Assembly (NCBI RefSeq): GCF_021290985.1 | Contig: NZ_JAJOYU010000001.1 | Coordinates: forward strand, 310,001 to 374,000 | DNA length: 64,000 nt | Source of the DNA: Rheinheimera soli | GTDB lineage: Bacteria; Pseudomonadota; Gammaproteobacteria; Enterobacterales; Alteromonadaceae | Direction of reading: 5' to 3' | In this document: positions 1-8,801 of the stretch, one piece after another | Layout of the letters: every line of letters begins with the position of its first letter | Numbering within the stretch: position 1 is the stretch's first letter | The notes under the pieces: model-generated | What the model was told of the DNA's origin: nothing | The model's database searches: none | The model's input: only the letters and a program-made list of their open reading frames with translations | Translations under genes and position numbers: made by a program

Positions 1-1115
1 AACAACTGGCTCAGCAACATGGCAAAGATCTGCAGCCTCATGAACAAGACTGCAACCTGCAGCTTGGCAGCAGTTGGCTGCGTTGGGAGCGGCACAACGA
101 ATTTTCTACTTACACTTTTATCCGGCCCGGTGCTGCATCCAGTCTGTTCTGTGATCCAGAGGATTTAGTGCCTGATCCACACTGGTTCGCCAGCTTACCA
201 GGCCAGTTATTCCGGGTGGTGCAGCTGAGCATAGTGCAACCCGATCAACTGGTAGCAAAAGACCCGGCAGAGCTTTTTGTCAGTGAACACCTGATCAGCA
301 GCATGGTGTTTAACGGCAAAGCGCGGATCTGGACGGATTTTCGTAAACACAATGAAGGTGCTGGCCGTATGCTGGTGCTGGACCAAGGTTTAAGCCGCAG
401 CGCTTTGGGCGCTTTGGTTCAGCAGCTGTTTGATTTGGGCAACTACCGTAAGCTGGCCCTGCTGGCCTGGCCTTATTGCAAACTGGCTTTGCATCAATTG
501 CCACAACAGGAGCAGCAACTGGCGGTCATCACCTCACGTATTGAGCAAAAACAAGGTAATGATGAGCAACTGCTGGACGAACTGATCCAACTAGCGGCTC
601 AGACGGAACATCAGATCTCGGAAAACAGCAGCAGATTGCAGGCCAGTCATGCCTACTACCAACTGACGTTAGACAGATTAAAAAGTCTGGAAGAAGAACC
701 CGTAGAAGGGCTGATGTCGTTGCAACATTTTACAGAACGGCGGTTAACTCCGGCCTGGCGTACCGCTCAATCTGTATTAAAGCGCCAGCAACAATTGGCG
801 GAACGTTTGGGCCGTTCTACCGAGTTACTGCGCACTCAAATCAATTTAAAGCTGGCATGGCAAAATCAGACGCTGTTGTCCTCTATGGATAAAAGAGCTC
901 ATTTGCAGCTGAAATTACAAAGTGCGGTCGAACGTTTGTCTGTGGTAGCCATCAGCTACTATTCGCTGCAACTGTTAACCAAAGCTCAGCAGGCTATAGT
1001 GCACTGGGTGCCACAGTGGCCAGCCAAAACTATTGAATCCATCAGTATTCCAGTGGTGGTTTCTATGGTGCTTTGGTATTTTTGGCATTTGCGGAAAAAA
1101 CTGGCGCAACATTAG
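1..1115 (+). CDS. DUF3422 family membrane protein, 5' end cut off by the window
   Basis: The reading frame is open from base 3, so the start lies upstream of the window; about 371 residues are visible. The stretch RWERHNEFSTYTF near the visible N-terminus is typical of the DUF3422 family, whose function is unknown. The middle is rich in Gln, Leu and charged residues and probably coiled coil. The C-terminus has two hydrophobic stretches (about 35 residues from the end and just before the end, SIPVVVSMVLWYFW), which suggests anchoring in the inner membrane with the bulk on one side. A GTG at 168 could be mistaken for the start, but the conserved family motif lies before it. The family assignment is from remembered motifs; no function is claimed. 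Confidence 0.8.
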   Translation, partial: QLAQQHGKDLQPHEQDCNLQLGSSWLRWERHNEFSTYTFIRPGAASSLFCDPEDLVPDPHWFASLPGQLFRVVQLSIVQPDQLVAKDPAELFVSEHLISSMVFNGKARIWTDFRKHNEGAGRMLVLDQGLSRSALGALVQQLFDLGNYRKLALLAWPYCKLALHQLPQQEQQLAVITSRIEQKQGNDEQLLDELIQLAAQTEHQISENSSRLQASHAYYQLTLDRLKSLEEEPVEGLMSLQHFTERRLTPAWRTAQSVLKRQQQLAERLGRSTELLRTQINLKLAWQNQTLLSSMDKRAHLQLKLQSAVERLSVVAISYYSLQLLTKAQQAIVHWVPQWPAKTIESISIPVVVSMVLWYFWHLRKKLAQH

Positions 1116-1225
1116 AGCGATAAAAAGACAAATCACTTTGCTGTAAAATCTTCTATAGTTTGAAGCAGATATATACCCAAGTGACTTCAAAATGCAGAGT
1201 CCAGTGGAAGATAAATGGAGATTTC

Positions 1226-2272
1226 ATGGCCAAAGCGTTTTTGCCGGTCTGCCTCTGGAGCAGTTTAGCATTCAGCTTTTCATTACCGGCGGAGCAAAAC
1301 TGGTTTCCGGTTGAAGTACAAGCCGACGGCAAAACACTGGAGTACCAACCATTAGAAAAAATCAGTAAAGCATGGCGGCTCTGTGCTTTATTGCCTCATG
1401 GCAAAGATCATTACTGGTGGGGTGTGTCCTGGGGCTTAGCGGAAGAAGCTAAACGTCAGGGGGTACAGCTTGGAATTTATGAAGCCGGAGGTTATGAGAA
1501 CCTGCCGCGCCAACGTCAGCAATTGCTGGATTGCGTCAGTAATAAAGCAGATGCGCTGATTATTGGCGCTATTTCAAGCGAAGGTTTAAACGATTTAATA
1601 GCACAGTTAAAAGATACAGGCATTCCCGTTATTGATTTAATTAACGGCATTAATAGTGACGCCATAACAGCCAGTTCGTCTGTATCTTTTGCTGATATGG
1701 CGACTAAAAGCATGCTCTACATACTCGAGCACAGCCAACAACGGAGCATTAACTTAGCCTGGTTTCCCGGACCAGTTGTGGCGGCTTGGGTGCAAGATGC
1801 GGAGCGGGCTTTAAAGCAACAACTCCAAGGTTCAACGGTTCGCTTACTGCATGGAGGTTATGGTGCAACCGACAATTTTTCGCAAGCCACTTTAGTGCGG
1901 CAGTTATTCAGTCGGGAACAACCTGACTATGTGCTGGCAAACGCTGTCGCAGCTAGTGTTGCTCAGAACTTTCTCTCGGCGGAAAACCTGACAAAGGTTG
2001 CGGTCATGGCCTATTACGCTAACCCTGATGTCGTCAGGCTGATCCAGGAAGGCCAACTACTGGCAGCAGCAACAGATTCACCTGTGATCCAGGCCCGTAT
2101 CAGTATTGATTTGGCATTACGTGTTCTGGAAAAACAAAAATACGCCAGACAAGTCAGCCCACAAATACGAATTTTGGACCAGAACAGTATTCAACAACTG
2201 CCATTGCAGCAGATCATAGCGCCAAAACAACAATGGATGATCCGCCAGCCTCTAGCCGAGCAAAACCCTTAG
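1226..2272 (+). CDS. torT: TorT-like periplasmic binding protein (TMAO reductase system)
   Basis: Encodes a periplasmic protein of the LacI/ribose-binding fold. TorT binds trimethylamine N-oxide and presents it to the sensor kinase TorS. The preferred ATG at 1226 has GGAG just upstream and starts directly at a signal peptide (MAKAFLPVCLWSSLAFSFSL), giving 348 residues, close to the roughly 340 usual for TorT; an upstream in-frame start at 1160 would put an unlikely 22-residue tail before it. Conserved-looking segments are CALLPHGKDHYWWGVSWGL near residue 45 and the ADALIIGAIS strand near residue 110. No torS, torR or torCAD gene follows: the next gene is convergent. Partners could lie upstream of the window. 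It could instead serve another sensor. Confidence 0.75.
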   Translation: MAKAFLPVCLWSSLAFSFSLPAEQNWFPVEVQADGKTLEYQPLEKISKAWRLCALLPHGKDHYWWGVSWGLAEEAKRQGVQLGIYEAGGYENLPRQRQQLLDCVSNKADALIIGAISSEGLNDLIAQLKDTGIPVIDLINGINSDAITASSSVSFADMATKSMLYILEHSQQRSINLAWFPGPVVAAWVQDAERALKQQLQGSTVRLLHGGYGATDNFSQATLVRQLFSREQPDYVLANAVAASVAQNFLSAENLTKVAVMAYYANPDVVRLIQEGQLLAAATDSPVIQARISIDLALRVLEKQKYARQVSPQIRILDQNSIQQLPLQQIIAPKQQWMIRQPLAEQNP

Positions 2273-2283
2273 TCTTTTCAGCA

Positions 2284-2937
2284 TCAAAGTTTAGGCCCAA
2301 AACATAAATCCCCTGCATCACCCAAGCCCGGTACTATATAAGCCTGCTCATTCAGTTGCTGATCCAAAGCCCCTAACCATAAATAACTATTTTCAGGTAA
2401 ATGTTGGCGCAAGGCTGCGACACCTTCAGGTGCAGCGATGGCAGCGGCTACATGCACAGAACGAGGAGTCGCCTGACTTGCAATCAACTGCCAGACTTTA
2501 AGCAAAGAGCCGCCTGTAGCCAGCATAGGGTCAATCAAAATTAAATCACGGCCTGTTAAATCCGGTAAAGCAGCATAATTCATCCGGATTTCAAGCTGTT
2601 CCGCACTTTCACCTTCAACACGATAAGCGCCAATAAAACCGCTGTCGGCGTCGTCAAAAGCATTGGCAAAACCCTGATAAAATGCCAGGCCTGCTCTTAG
2701 CACAGTCACTAACACAGGAGGTTGCTGTGGCACTGGGATCTCGGTTTTCCCCAGTACGGTGTGCACTTCAACCTTCTGTACCGGCAGAGTTTTTGCCAAT
2801 TCTGCTGCCAATAAAAAACCTAAACGCTCTAAGTTAAATTTAAATCGCAGCCGGTCTTTTTGAATACCAGGATCACGCAGTTGTAACAAGATAGGGTGCA
2901 CTAAACCCGGAGATAAATTCAGCTGAAATAGGTTCAT
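2284..2937 (-). CDS. upp: Uracil phosphoribosyltransferase
   Basis: Cytosolic pyrimidine salvage enzyme making UMP from uracil and PRPP. The PRPP-binding loop reads LILIDPMLATGGS around residues 131-143, the classic signature of this family, and the C-terminus GLGDAGDLCFG matches the GDAGDR-type uracil-binding tail (with L in place of R). The N-terminal segment HPILLQLRDPGIQKDRLRFKFNLERLGFLL also follows the family pattern. Length is 217 residues against about 208 for E. coli Upp. It is a single gene, convergent with the TorT-like gene with only 11 bases between the stop codons, and divergent from mtfA. The Arg loss in the tail hints at a slightly diverged member. Confidence 0.85.
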   Translation of the reverse strand: MNLFQLNLSPGLVHPILLQLRDPGIQKDRLRFKFNLERLGFLLAAELAKTLPVQKVEVHTVLGKTEIPVPQQPPVLVTVLRAGLAFYQGFANAFDDADSGFIGAYRVEGESAEQLEIRMNYAALPDLTGRDLILIDPMLATGGSLLKVWQLIASQATPRSVHVAAAIAAPEGVAALRQHLPENSYLWLGALDQQLNEQAYIVPGLGDAGDLCFGPKL

Positions 2938-3077
2938 AAAAAAGCTCAGTCACTTGGTATGACTCGAAGGGTATAGTTTTTTTCCGTCAGGACGCAACCT
3001 GTTCTGAACAGATGACCTTGATTTTATCCACAGCGGCGCCATAACAGCAGTATCAGGGCTTATTTGGAGCAGGTATT

Positions 3078-3923
3078 GTGCCTTTATTGTTGTTAACTTT
3101 GGTGACCTTAGTGGTGTTGGCTGCGGTGTTTTTACCTCCTGCCTGGCGGCACTATCGCCGGAAAAAAATTCAGCAGCAGCCTTTTCCCGCTGCCTGGCGT
3201 CACATTCTTAAGCAGCGTATGCCCTACTTCCGCGCTTTACCTGCCGATTTGCAACTGCAACTGAAAAAGCTGATTCAGGTTTTTGTGGCCGAAAAACAAT
3301 TTGTCGGCTGTGCAGGTTTAACTGTCACTGACGAAATGAAAGTCACTATAGCGGCTCAGGCTTGTTTGTTGCTGCTGAATAAACCTGCTCATTATTATCC
3401 AAAATTGCAGCAAATCCTGATTTACCCGGCCGCTTTTGTGGTGCCTGCCCAGCAGTCAGATGCTGCAGGGGTGGTAAGTGAAAGTGCACAGGTACGTTTG
3501 GGTGAATCCTGGCAAACCGGCCAGATTGTATTGTCATGGGTCGATACTTTGCACTCTGCCGCCATCTGCAACGATGGCCATAATCTGGTGATCCATGAAT
3601 TTGCTCATCAGCTCGATCAACTCAAAGGCCAGGCTACAGGGGCACCTTTGCTCAGAAGCAGAGAAGCGTATCAAGAATGGTCACAGGTGTTATCCCGTGA
3701 GTTTGAGCAGTTGCAGCGCCAGTTGGCTCAGGGTTTACCTACCTTGTTTGACTCTTATGCTGCCACTAATCCAGCCGAGTTTTTTGCGGTCATTTCAGAA
3801 GTGTTTTTTGAACAACCTGATTTATTCGCCGCTCAGCATCCGGCTTTGTATCAGCAATTAAAATCTTTTTATGCGCTGGATCCATTGGGCTGGGTGCACA
3901 CTCACCCTGTAAATCAGCATTAA
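3078..3923 (+). CDS. mtfA: MtfA-type M90 zinc metallopeptidase
   Basis: Homologue of MtfA, the peptidase that in E. coli binds the repressor Mlc/DgsA and so influences glucose PTS expression. The zinc motif HEFAHQLD (HExxH) is near residue 174, and a downstream Glu-rich helix (NPAEFFAVISEVFFE) supplies the further ligand typical of M90. An N-terminal hydrophobic stretch of about 20 residues precedes a basic segment, as in longer MtfA forms, so it may be membrane-anchored. The start is GTG at 3078 with GGAG nine bases upstream. Length 281 residues fits the family (265 in E. coli). It stands alone, with slyD following 80 bases later. Confidence 0.85.
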   Translation: MPLLLLTLVTLVVLAAVFLPPAWRHYRRKKIQQQPFPAAWRHILKQRMPYFRALPADLQLQLKKLIQVFVAEKQFVGCAGLTVTDEMKVTIAAQACLLLLNKPAHYYPKLQQILIYPAAFVVPAQQSDAAGVVSESAQVRLGESWQTGQIVLSWVDTLHSAAICNDGHNLVIHEFAHQLDQLKGQATGAPLLRSREAYQEWSQVLSREFEQLQRQLAQGLPTLFDSYAATNPAEFFAVISEVFFEQPDLFAAQHPALYQQLKSFYALDPLGWVHTHPVNQH

Positions 3924-4003
3924 CCACAGAAAAAAGTCGACCCTAGAAGGGCATTGCGCAATAATAACCGCCATTTTTTTAGCAAGCAGCGGATACACAG
4001 ACA

Positions 4004-4486
4004 ATGCAAATCACCAAAGATACAGTGGTTCAGTTTCATTACACCTTATCAGACGACACTGGCGTATTAGAAAACTCCAGAAGTCAGGACCCGGTTTTAT
4101 ACCTGCAAGGTCATGGCAACCTGATTGAAGGTCTGGAAAAATCAATGGAAGGTCATCAGGCCGGTGATAAATTTACCGTCACTTTAGCCCCAGCCGACGC
4201 TTATGGCGAGATCGCTGCCGACTCCATTCAAAGCGTTCAGGTGAAACACCTGATGGGCGCAAAAAAATGGAAACCGGGCATGGTGGCCGTGGTCAATACA
4301 GAACAAGGTCAACGTCAAGTTACTGTAGTCAAAGTGGGCATGTTTAAAGCTGAAGTGGATACCAACCACCCATTAGCAGGCAAAACCTTAAGTTTTGATA
4401 TTGATGTGATTGATGTGCGTGCCGCATCTGCAGAAGAAATCGAACATGGTCATGCCCATGGCGTAGGTGGTCATCACCATCACTAA
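4004..4486 (+). CDS. slyD: SlyD-like FKBP-type peptidyl-prolyl isomerase
   Basis: Cytosolic prolyl isomerase and chaperone; SlyD also delivers nickel for hydrogenase and urease maturation. The FKBP halves are visible: VVQFHYTLSDDTG at the start and GLEKSMEGHQAGDKFTVTLAP around residues 45-65, with the insert-in-flap domain between about 75 and 120. The end carries a short His-rich tail (HGHAHGVGGHHHH), much shorter than the E. coli metal-binding tail but still able to bind metal. Length is 160 residues. The tail is natural, part of the gene, and not an affinity tag. Imperfect dyad symmetry at about 4522-4552 downstream lacks a T-run. Confidence 0.88.
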   Translation: MQITKDTVVQFHYTLSDDTGVLENSRSQDPVLYLQGHGNLIEGLEKSMEGHQAGDKFTVTLAPADAYGEIAADSIQSVQVKHLMGAKKWKPGMVAVVNTEQGQRQVTVVKVGMFKAEVDTNHPLAGKTLSFDIDVIDVRAASAEEIEHGHAHGVGGHHHH

Positions 4487-4622
4487 GTCGCAGTCAGGCT
4501 TTTATTTCAGCCGGACTTTTTGGTTCAGCAGCTCTGTTGCAGTTGCTGAACTGAATTAACCCTTGTCCTTGGCCTGCGCTTTCGTTAGATTAATAGGATG
4601 TTAAAGAAAAGCTTGAGGCGTT

Positions 4623-5471
4623 ATGCTGATGCGATATGTTGTAGCTCTTGTGGTACTGCTGTTTAGCAACTACAGTCTGGGCGAAGCATCAAAACCAATG
4701 CTGAACTGGGCAATTAATACAGGTCCTCCTTTTCATATAGTCGGCGGCACCTTTAACCAGCAAGGCCTGTGCGACCAGTTACTCTCCAGTATTCAAACTC
4801 ATCTGCCTAACATCAGCCATCAGAATTTATTGATGCCGCAAACCCGTATCCATCAAGCATTAAATAACAGAGAAACCTTATGTTTCCCTTGCATGATCCA
4901 CAGAGCCCAGCCGACTAAAACAGCGGTGTTCAGCACCCCCACTCATTGGTACAGACCTCAGGGCGTGATTACCCGTCAGGCGCTAGCCGATCATTTAACT
5001 GAACAGTTTGGCACGCCCCTGGTATTGACCAGACTACTCCAAGCTAAAATCTTTAAACTTGGACTGGCCGCAGGTCGCAGATATGGGGATATAGAACCTT
5101 TACTGGAGCCTCATCGTAAAAGTGAGTTAATACGCTCTGGGGATGATGGTCCTGTTGCCTTACTGAAAATGATCCAAAGTGGCCGTATTGATTACACTCT
5201 GGACTACGACATTATTCTGACTTACCTGAACAAAACAGCGCCGGAGCAAGCCAAAGGTTTGGTTTATGTGCCGATTGCAGAGTTATCTGCGCCTATTGCC
5301 GGAGCCGTGGGTTGCAGCAATAGCGATTGGGGCAAACAACAAATTGAACTCATTAACACTGTGATACCCAAAGTTCAGGCCGATCCGGCGTTTCGGCGCA
5401 GTCTTGAATTGTGGTTTGATGGCAAGGTTTTATCATCACCGTCGGAGCTAAAAATCAAGCAAGAGCAGTAA
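4623..5471 (+). CDS. Orphan periplasmic solute-binding protein (family 3 fold, TIGR02285-like)
   Basis: Secreted protein of 282 residues with a signal peptide (MLMRYVVALVVLLFSNYSLG). It starts its mature part with LNWAINTGPPFHIVGG, the pattern of the TIGR02285 group related to family 3 amino-acid-binding proteins. A Cys pair (ETLCFPCM near residue 83) may form a disulfide. The C-terminal lobe ends with QADPAFRRSLELWFDG, common in this group. No permease or ATPase gene is nearby, so import by an ABC transporter in cis is not supported; these proteins often act as ligand sensors or have unknown roles. A GAGG Shine-Dalgarno lies just before the ATG. Confidence 0.65.
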   Translation: MLMRYVVALVVLLFSNYSLGEASKPMLNWAINTGPPFHIVGGTFNQQGLCDQLLSSIQTHLPNISHQNLLMPQTRIHQALNNRETLCFPCMIHRAQPTKTAVFSTPTHWYRPQGVITRQALADHLTEQFGTPLVLTRLLQAKIFKLGLAAGRRYGDIEPLLEPHRKSELIRSGDDGPVALLKMIQSGRIDYTLDYDIILTYLNKTAPEQAKGLVYVPIAELSAPIAGAVGCSNSDWGKQQIELINTVIPKVQADPAFRRSLELWFDGKVLSSPSELKIKQEQ

Positions 5472-5563
5472 TTGGAGATAAATCAGTATGTTTGATCGGC
5501 AAACTTCAGCAAAATTCAGCTGCAAAGCCTGCTTATACCAGTTAAAATCGATCGAAATGGCAG

Positions 5564-8500
5564 ATGCCTGAACTCATGGATAAGAACTTGTCATCCCCAC
5601 CAGATTTTAATCAAATGCAATTTGATAACTACCGCGACGAAAGACCGTCAGAGCAAGCTGCACCTATGGTTCAGCAGCGGCGTCGTCGCAGCCTGATCCC
5701 CTGGTTATTTATTTTATTGCTGCTTTCTGGCGCGGCGCTGGTCCTCTACGAGTTGTCCACAGCCCATTATCAATCCACAGAAATCAGTGCTTATGCGAAA
5801 AAGCTGACCTATAAGCTGCAATCAGGCCCAACAGAACAAGTGTCTTACCCTATAGCCGGGCCTTTTGACCAACGTTTAGGTTATTCCAAATTACCCAAAT
5901 TTATTCCAGCTTTAACCCAGCGCAATTTTGTGGTTGAGCAACAAGCTGCGTTTTCGCCTGAAATGCTGTTTTACACTCAGTTAGGTTTTTTTCCGCCTTA
6001 CCGTGAAAAAGCTCAGGGCGGACTATTAATTGGCGACTGCCGTAACGAAGAGTTGTTTTCTTTTTCTCATCCACAAAGAGTGTATAAACACCCGGCTGAG
6101 GTTCCTGCGGTAGTGCGTGACAGTCTGCTGTTTATAGAAAACCGTAAGTTATTAACCTCTCCTGCCCGCGCTAACCCTGCTGTCGACTGGCCACGTTTTA
6201 TGATGGCTGCTGTGTCTCAGGTGACTAAAGTGTTAAATTTAGAAGGGCAATCAGCGGGCGGTAGTACTCTTGCAACCCAGATTGAAAAGTACCGCCACTC
6301 GCCACAAGGCTTAACCCAGGGCTTTACCGACAAGTTTTTGCAGATGGTGTCAGGCTCAGTGCGGGCTTATCGTTATGGTGCAGACACTTCGTTAACCCGG
6401 CATGAAGTGGTATTGGATTATTTAAACTCTGTACCTCTGTCCTCAGCTCCGGGTTTTGGTGAAGTGCATGGTGTGGGTGATGCGTTATGGGCCTGGTTTG
6501 GTACCGACTTTAGCCGTTTTAATCAGGTATTAAATGCTGAAGCTACAGAACAAAATAAAAGCTTAAGAGGCTTGGCTTTACGCCAGGTATTGGCGCTAAT
6601 GATAGCCCAGCGTCGCCCCTCTTATTATTTATTGCAAGGTCATGATGATTTAGAGCAACTGACCAACAGCCATTTACGAGTGCTGGCCAATGCGAAAGTG
6701 ATAGATAAAGATCTGGCCGATTCAGCCATGTCACAGCGTTTATTGTTTAAAGGTGGCAAAGGCCCTGGTATTAAACAAGATGCGCAAACGCTCAAAGGCA
6801 TTAACGTCGCTCGTGGTCGGTTGGGTACTCTGCTGAATCAACAGCTTTATGATTTAGACCGGCTGGATTTAACGGCCGAAGTGTCCTTGCATCATGAACT
6901 GCAACAAAAAGTCAGTCATTACCTCAATAGCCTGGCCTCCCCTGTGGTCGCGGAAAAAGTCGGCTTGTTGGGTGAAAAATTATTAAGTGCCAGCAATACC
7001 GACAAAGTCACTTACAGTTTTACTTTGTTTGAAAAAACGCCTGGCGGTAACAGAGTGCGGGTGCAAACCGACAATACCGACCAGCCTTTTGATTTAAACG
7101 AAGGTAGTAAACTTGAGTTAGGTTCTACCGCGAAGTTACGGGTTCTGACCACTTATCTGGAAATAGTAGCCGAGCTGCATGACTCTTTTATTGATGAGCT
7201 GCCGGAAAACCTGTTAAACCTTGAAATAGCGCCAAACGATCATTTAACGCGCTGGGCTGCCACTTATATGGCGCACACAGCTGATCGTGATTTATCAAAA
7301 ATGCTGGATGCAGCTTTACAACGCACTTATTCAGCCTCTCCTGCCGAACGTTTTTTTACTGGCGGTGGTTTGCAGGTGTTTAACAACTTCCAGAAAAAAG
7401 AAGACAGCAGAGTTCCTACTGTACTGGAGTCATTAAAAGAATCCATCAACCTGCCTTTTGTTCGTATTATGCGCGACATCGTATCCTACAGCAGCAGTTA
7501 CCAGACCGCAGGCAGTACCTCGTTGTTACTGAAAAACGACAAAGACCCACGTCGTGAAGAATATTTACGCCGTTTTGCCGATAAAGAAGGCAGCTCGTTC
7601 CTGCAAAGGTTCTGGCGTAAGTACCAGAAAAAAACCGAAGAAGATCGCTTAAATACCTTTTTCGAAGGTTTAAAGCAAACACCGGATCGTTTAGCTGCAG
7701 TGCACCGTTACTTATTACCTGAGTCGGACTTTGCCAAATTCAGTGCCTTTTTGCAGCAACGTTTGCCTGAAGAAAACCTGACGGTCAAAGACATTGATGA
7801 ACTGTATAACAAATACGGCCCGGGCAAATTCAGTCTGATGGATCAGGGCTATATAGCTCGTGTCCACCCGCTGGAATTATGGCTGCTAAGTTTTATGCAA
7901 CAAAACCCGCAGGCCACTTTTACTGAAGCTGTGAATGCTTCGGCAGAGCAACGTCAGCAGGTGTACCGCTGGTTGTTCAGAACCTCTAACCGCAGCGCAA
8001 GGGATACCCGTATTCGCATTATGTTGGAAGTAGAGGCCTTTTTGGATATCCACCAGCGCTGGAAAAAACTGGGTTATGCTTTTGATCACCTGGTGCCATC
8101 ACTGGGCACGGCTTTAGGCAGCTCAGGCGACAGGCCTGCATCATTGGCAGAGCTGATAGGTATTATTCAGAATGACGGCATGTTACTGCCGACTGTCAGG
8201 GTGGATCAGCTGCATTTCGCCGCCAATACACCTTATGAAGTCAAACTCAAGTATCAACCGAATGAAGCACAGCGCGTGATGAAACCAGAAGTAGCCAGAG
8301 CCCTGCGTTTTGCCTTGTCACAAGTAGCAGATGGCGGTACTGCCCGTCGCTTACAGGGATCATTCACTAAAGCTGATGGTTCGCCTTTAGTCATAGGTGG
8401 TAAAACAGGTACGGGTGATAACAAAATGGCAACCCAGGTGATCCGTGGCCGCACTGTGCAATCGACCACCATCAACCGCACTGCAACTTTTGTGTTTTAC

Positions 8501-8653
8501 TTGGGAGAGAATCACTTCGGTACTCTAACCGCTTTTGTACCGGGTAAAGGCGCTGAAGATTTCAGTTTCACTTCTGCCCTGCCGCTGCAAGTTCTTAAAG
8601 GCATGGCGCCTATACTAAACCCTTATATCCAGCAAGGTCAGCTTTGCCGTTAA
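5564..8653 (+). CDS. Large divergent class A penicillin-binding protein (GT51 plus transpeptidase)
   Basis: Bifunctional peptidoglycan synthase of 1029 residues, anchored by one membrane helix at about residues 43-64 with most of the chain in the periplasm. The GT51 domain shows FIENRKLL, where the catalytic Glu is kept but the usual ED pair is EN; then GGSTLATQIEKY for the usual GGSTITQQ; and EVVLDYLNSVPL for the ExYLN motif. The transpeptidase has the active-site STAK (ELGSTAKLR, near residue 526) and KTG in GGKTGTGDN near residue 945. It is longer than typical PBP1a/1b (about 800-850) because of an insertion between SxxK and KTG. It is monocistronic. Whether the glycosyltransferase half is active is uncertain. 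Confidence 0.8.
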   Translation: MPELMDKNLSSPPDFNQMQFDNYRDERPSEQAAPMVQQRRRRSLIPWLFILLLLSGAALVLYELSTAHYQSTEISAYAKKLTYKLQSGPTEQVSYPIAGPFDQRLGYSKLPKFIPALTQRNFVVEQQAAFSPEMLFYTQLGFFPPYREKAQGGLLIGDCRNEELFSFSHPQRVYKHPAEVPAVVRDSLLFIENRKLLTSPARANPAVDWPRFMMAAVSQVTKVLNLEGQSAGGSTLATQIEKYRHSPQGLTQGFTDKFLQMVSGSVRAYRYGADTSLTRHEVVLDYLNSVPLSSAPGFGEVHGVGDALWAWFGTDFSRFNQVLNAEATEQNKSLRGLALRQVLALMIAQRRPSYYLLQGHDDLEQLTNSHLRVLANAKVIDKDLADSAMSQRLLFKGGKGPGIKQDAQTLKGINVARGRLGTLLNQQLYDLDRLDLTAEVSLHHELQQKVSHYLNSLASPVVAEKVGLLGEKLLSASNTDKVTYSFTLFEKTPGGNRVRVQTDNTDQPFDLNEGSKLELGSTAKLRVLTTYLEIVAELHDSFIDELPENLLNLEIAPNDHLTRWAATYMAHTADRDLSKMLDAALQRTYSASPAERFFTGGGLQVFNNFQKKEDSRVPTVLESLKESINLPFVRIMRDIVSYSSSYQTAGSTSLLLKNDKDPRREEYLRRFADKEGSSFLQRFWRKYQKKTEEDRLNTFFEGLKQTPDRLAAVHRYLLPESDFAKFSAFLQQRLPEENLTVKDIDELYNKYGPGKFSLMDQGYIARVHPLELWLLSFMQQNPQATFTEAVNASAEQRQQVYRWLFRTSNRSARDTRIRIMLEVEAFLDIHQRWKKLGYAFDHLVPSLGTALGSSGDRPASLAELIGIIQNDGMLLPTVRVDQLHFAANTPYEVKLKYQPNEAQRVMKPEVARALRFALSQVADGGTARRLQGSFTKADGSPLVIGGKTGTGDNKMATQVIRGRTVQSTTINRTATFVFYLGENHFGTLTAFVPGKGAEDFSFTSALPLQVLKGMAPILNPYIQQGQLCR

Positions 8654-8656
8654 TAA

Positions 8657-8682
8657 AGGGTCAGAGCTTTGGATCTGACCCT
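8657..8682. repeat. Perfect hairpin after the penicillin-binding protein gene
   Basis: The 9-base arms AGGGTCAGA and TCTGACCCT flank an 8-base loop a few bases after the stop codon. There is no T-run on the plus side, so it is a poor intrinsic terminator; it may be a 3' stabilising hairpin or a REP-like palindrome. Confidence 0.5.
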
Positions 8683-8778
8683 ACAATCTGAGAGTAAGCC
8701 GATACCAGCGTCCTATAGCTCAGGTTATGACGACAACTCCGGTTTGTTTTTATCTTGTGAGTTAAAAACCAATATGCA

Positions 8779-8801
8779 GCTCAGAGTCAAAGACTCTGAG
8801 C
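8779..8801. repeat. Perfect 10-bp hairpin at the end of the GGDEF-EAL gene
   Basis: Arms GCTCAGAGTC and GACTCTGAGC are separated by three bases and overlap the last codons and stop of the minus-strand GGDEF-EAL gene. No clear T-run follows on the minus strand. The same 9-base arm recurs in a second hairpin near 63356. Confidence 0.5.

Noticed and set aside
4440-4486. Poly-His end of the SlyD-like protein as a cloning tag
   Set aside because: SlyD proteins naturally end in His-rich metal-binding tails; flanking sequence is ordinary chromosome.
4522-4552. Dyad GTTCAGCA...TGCTGAAC after slyD
   Set aside because: Large loop and no T-run; not called as a terminator.
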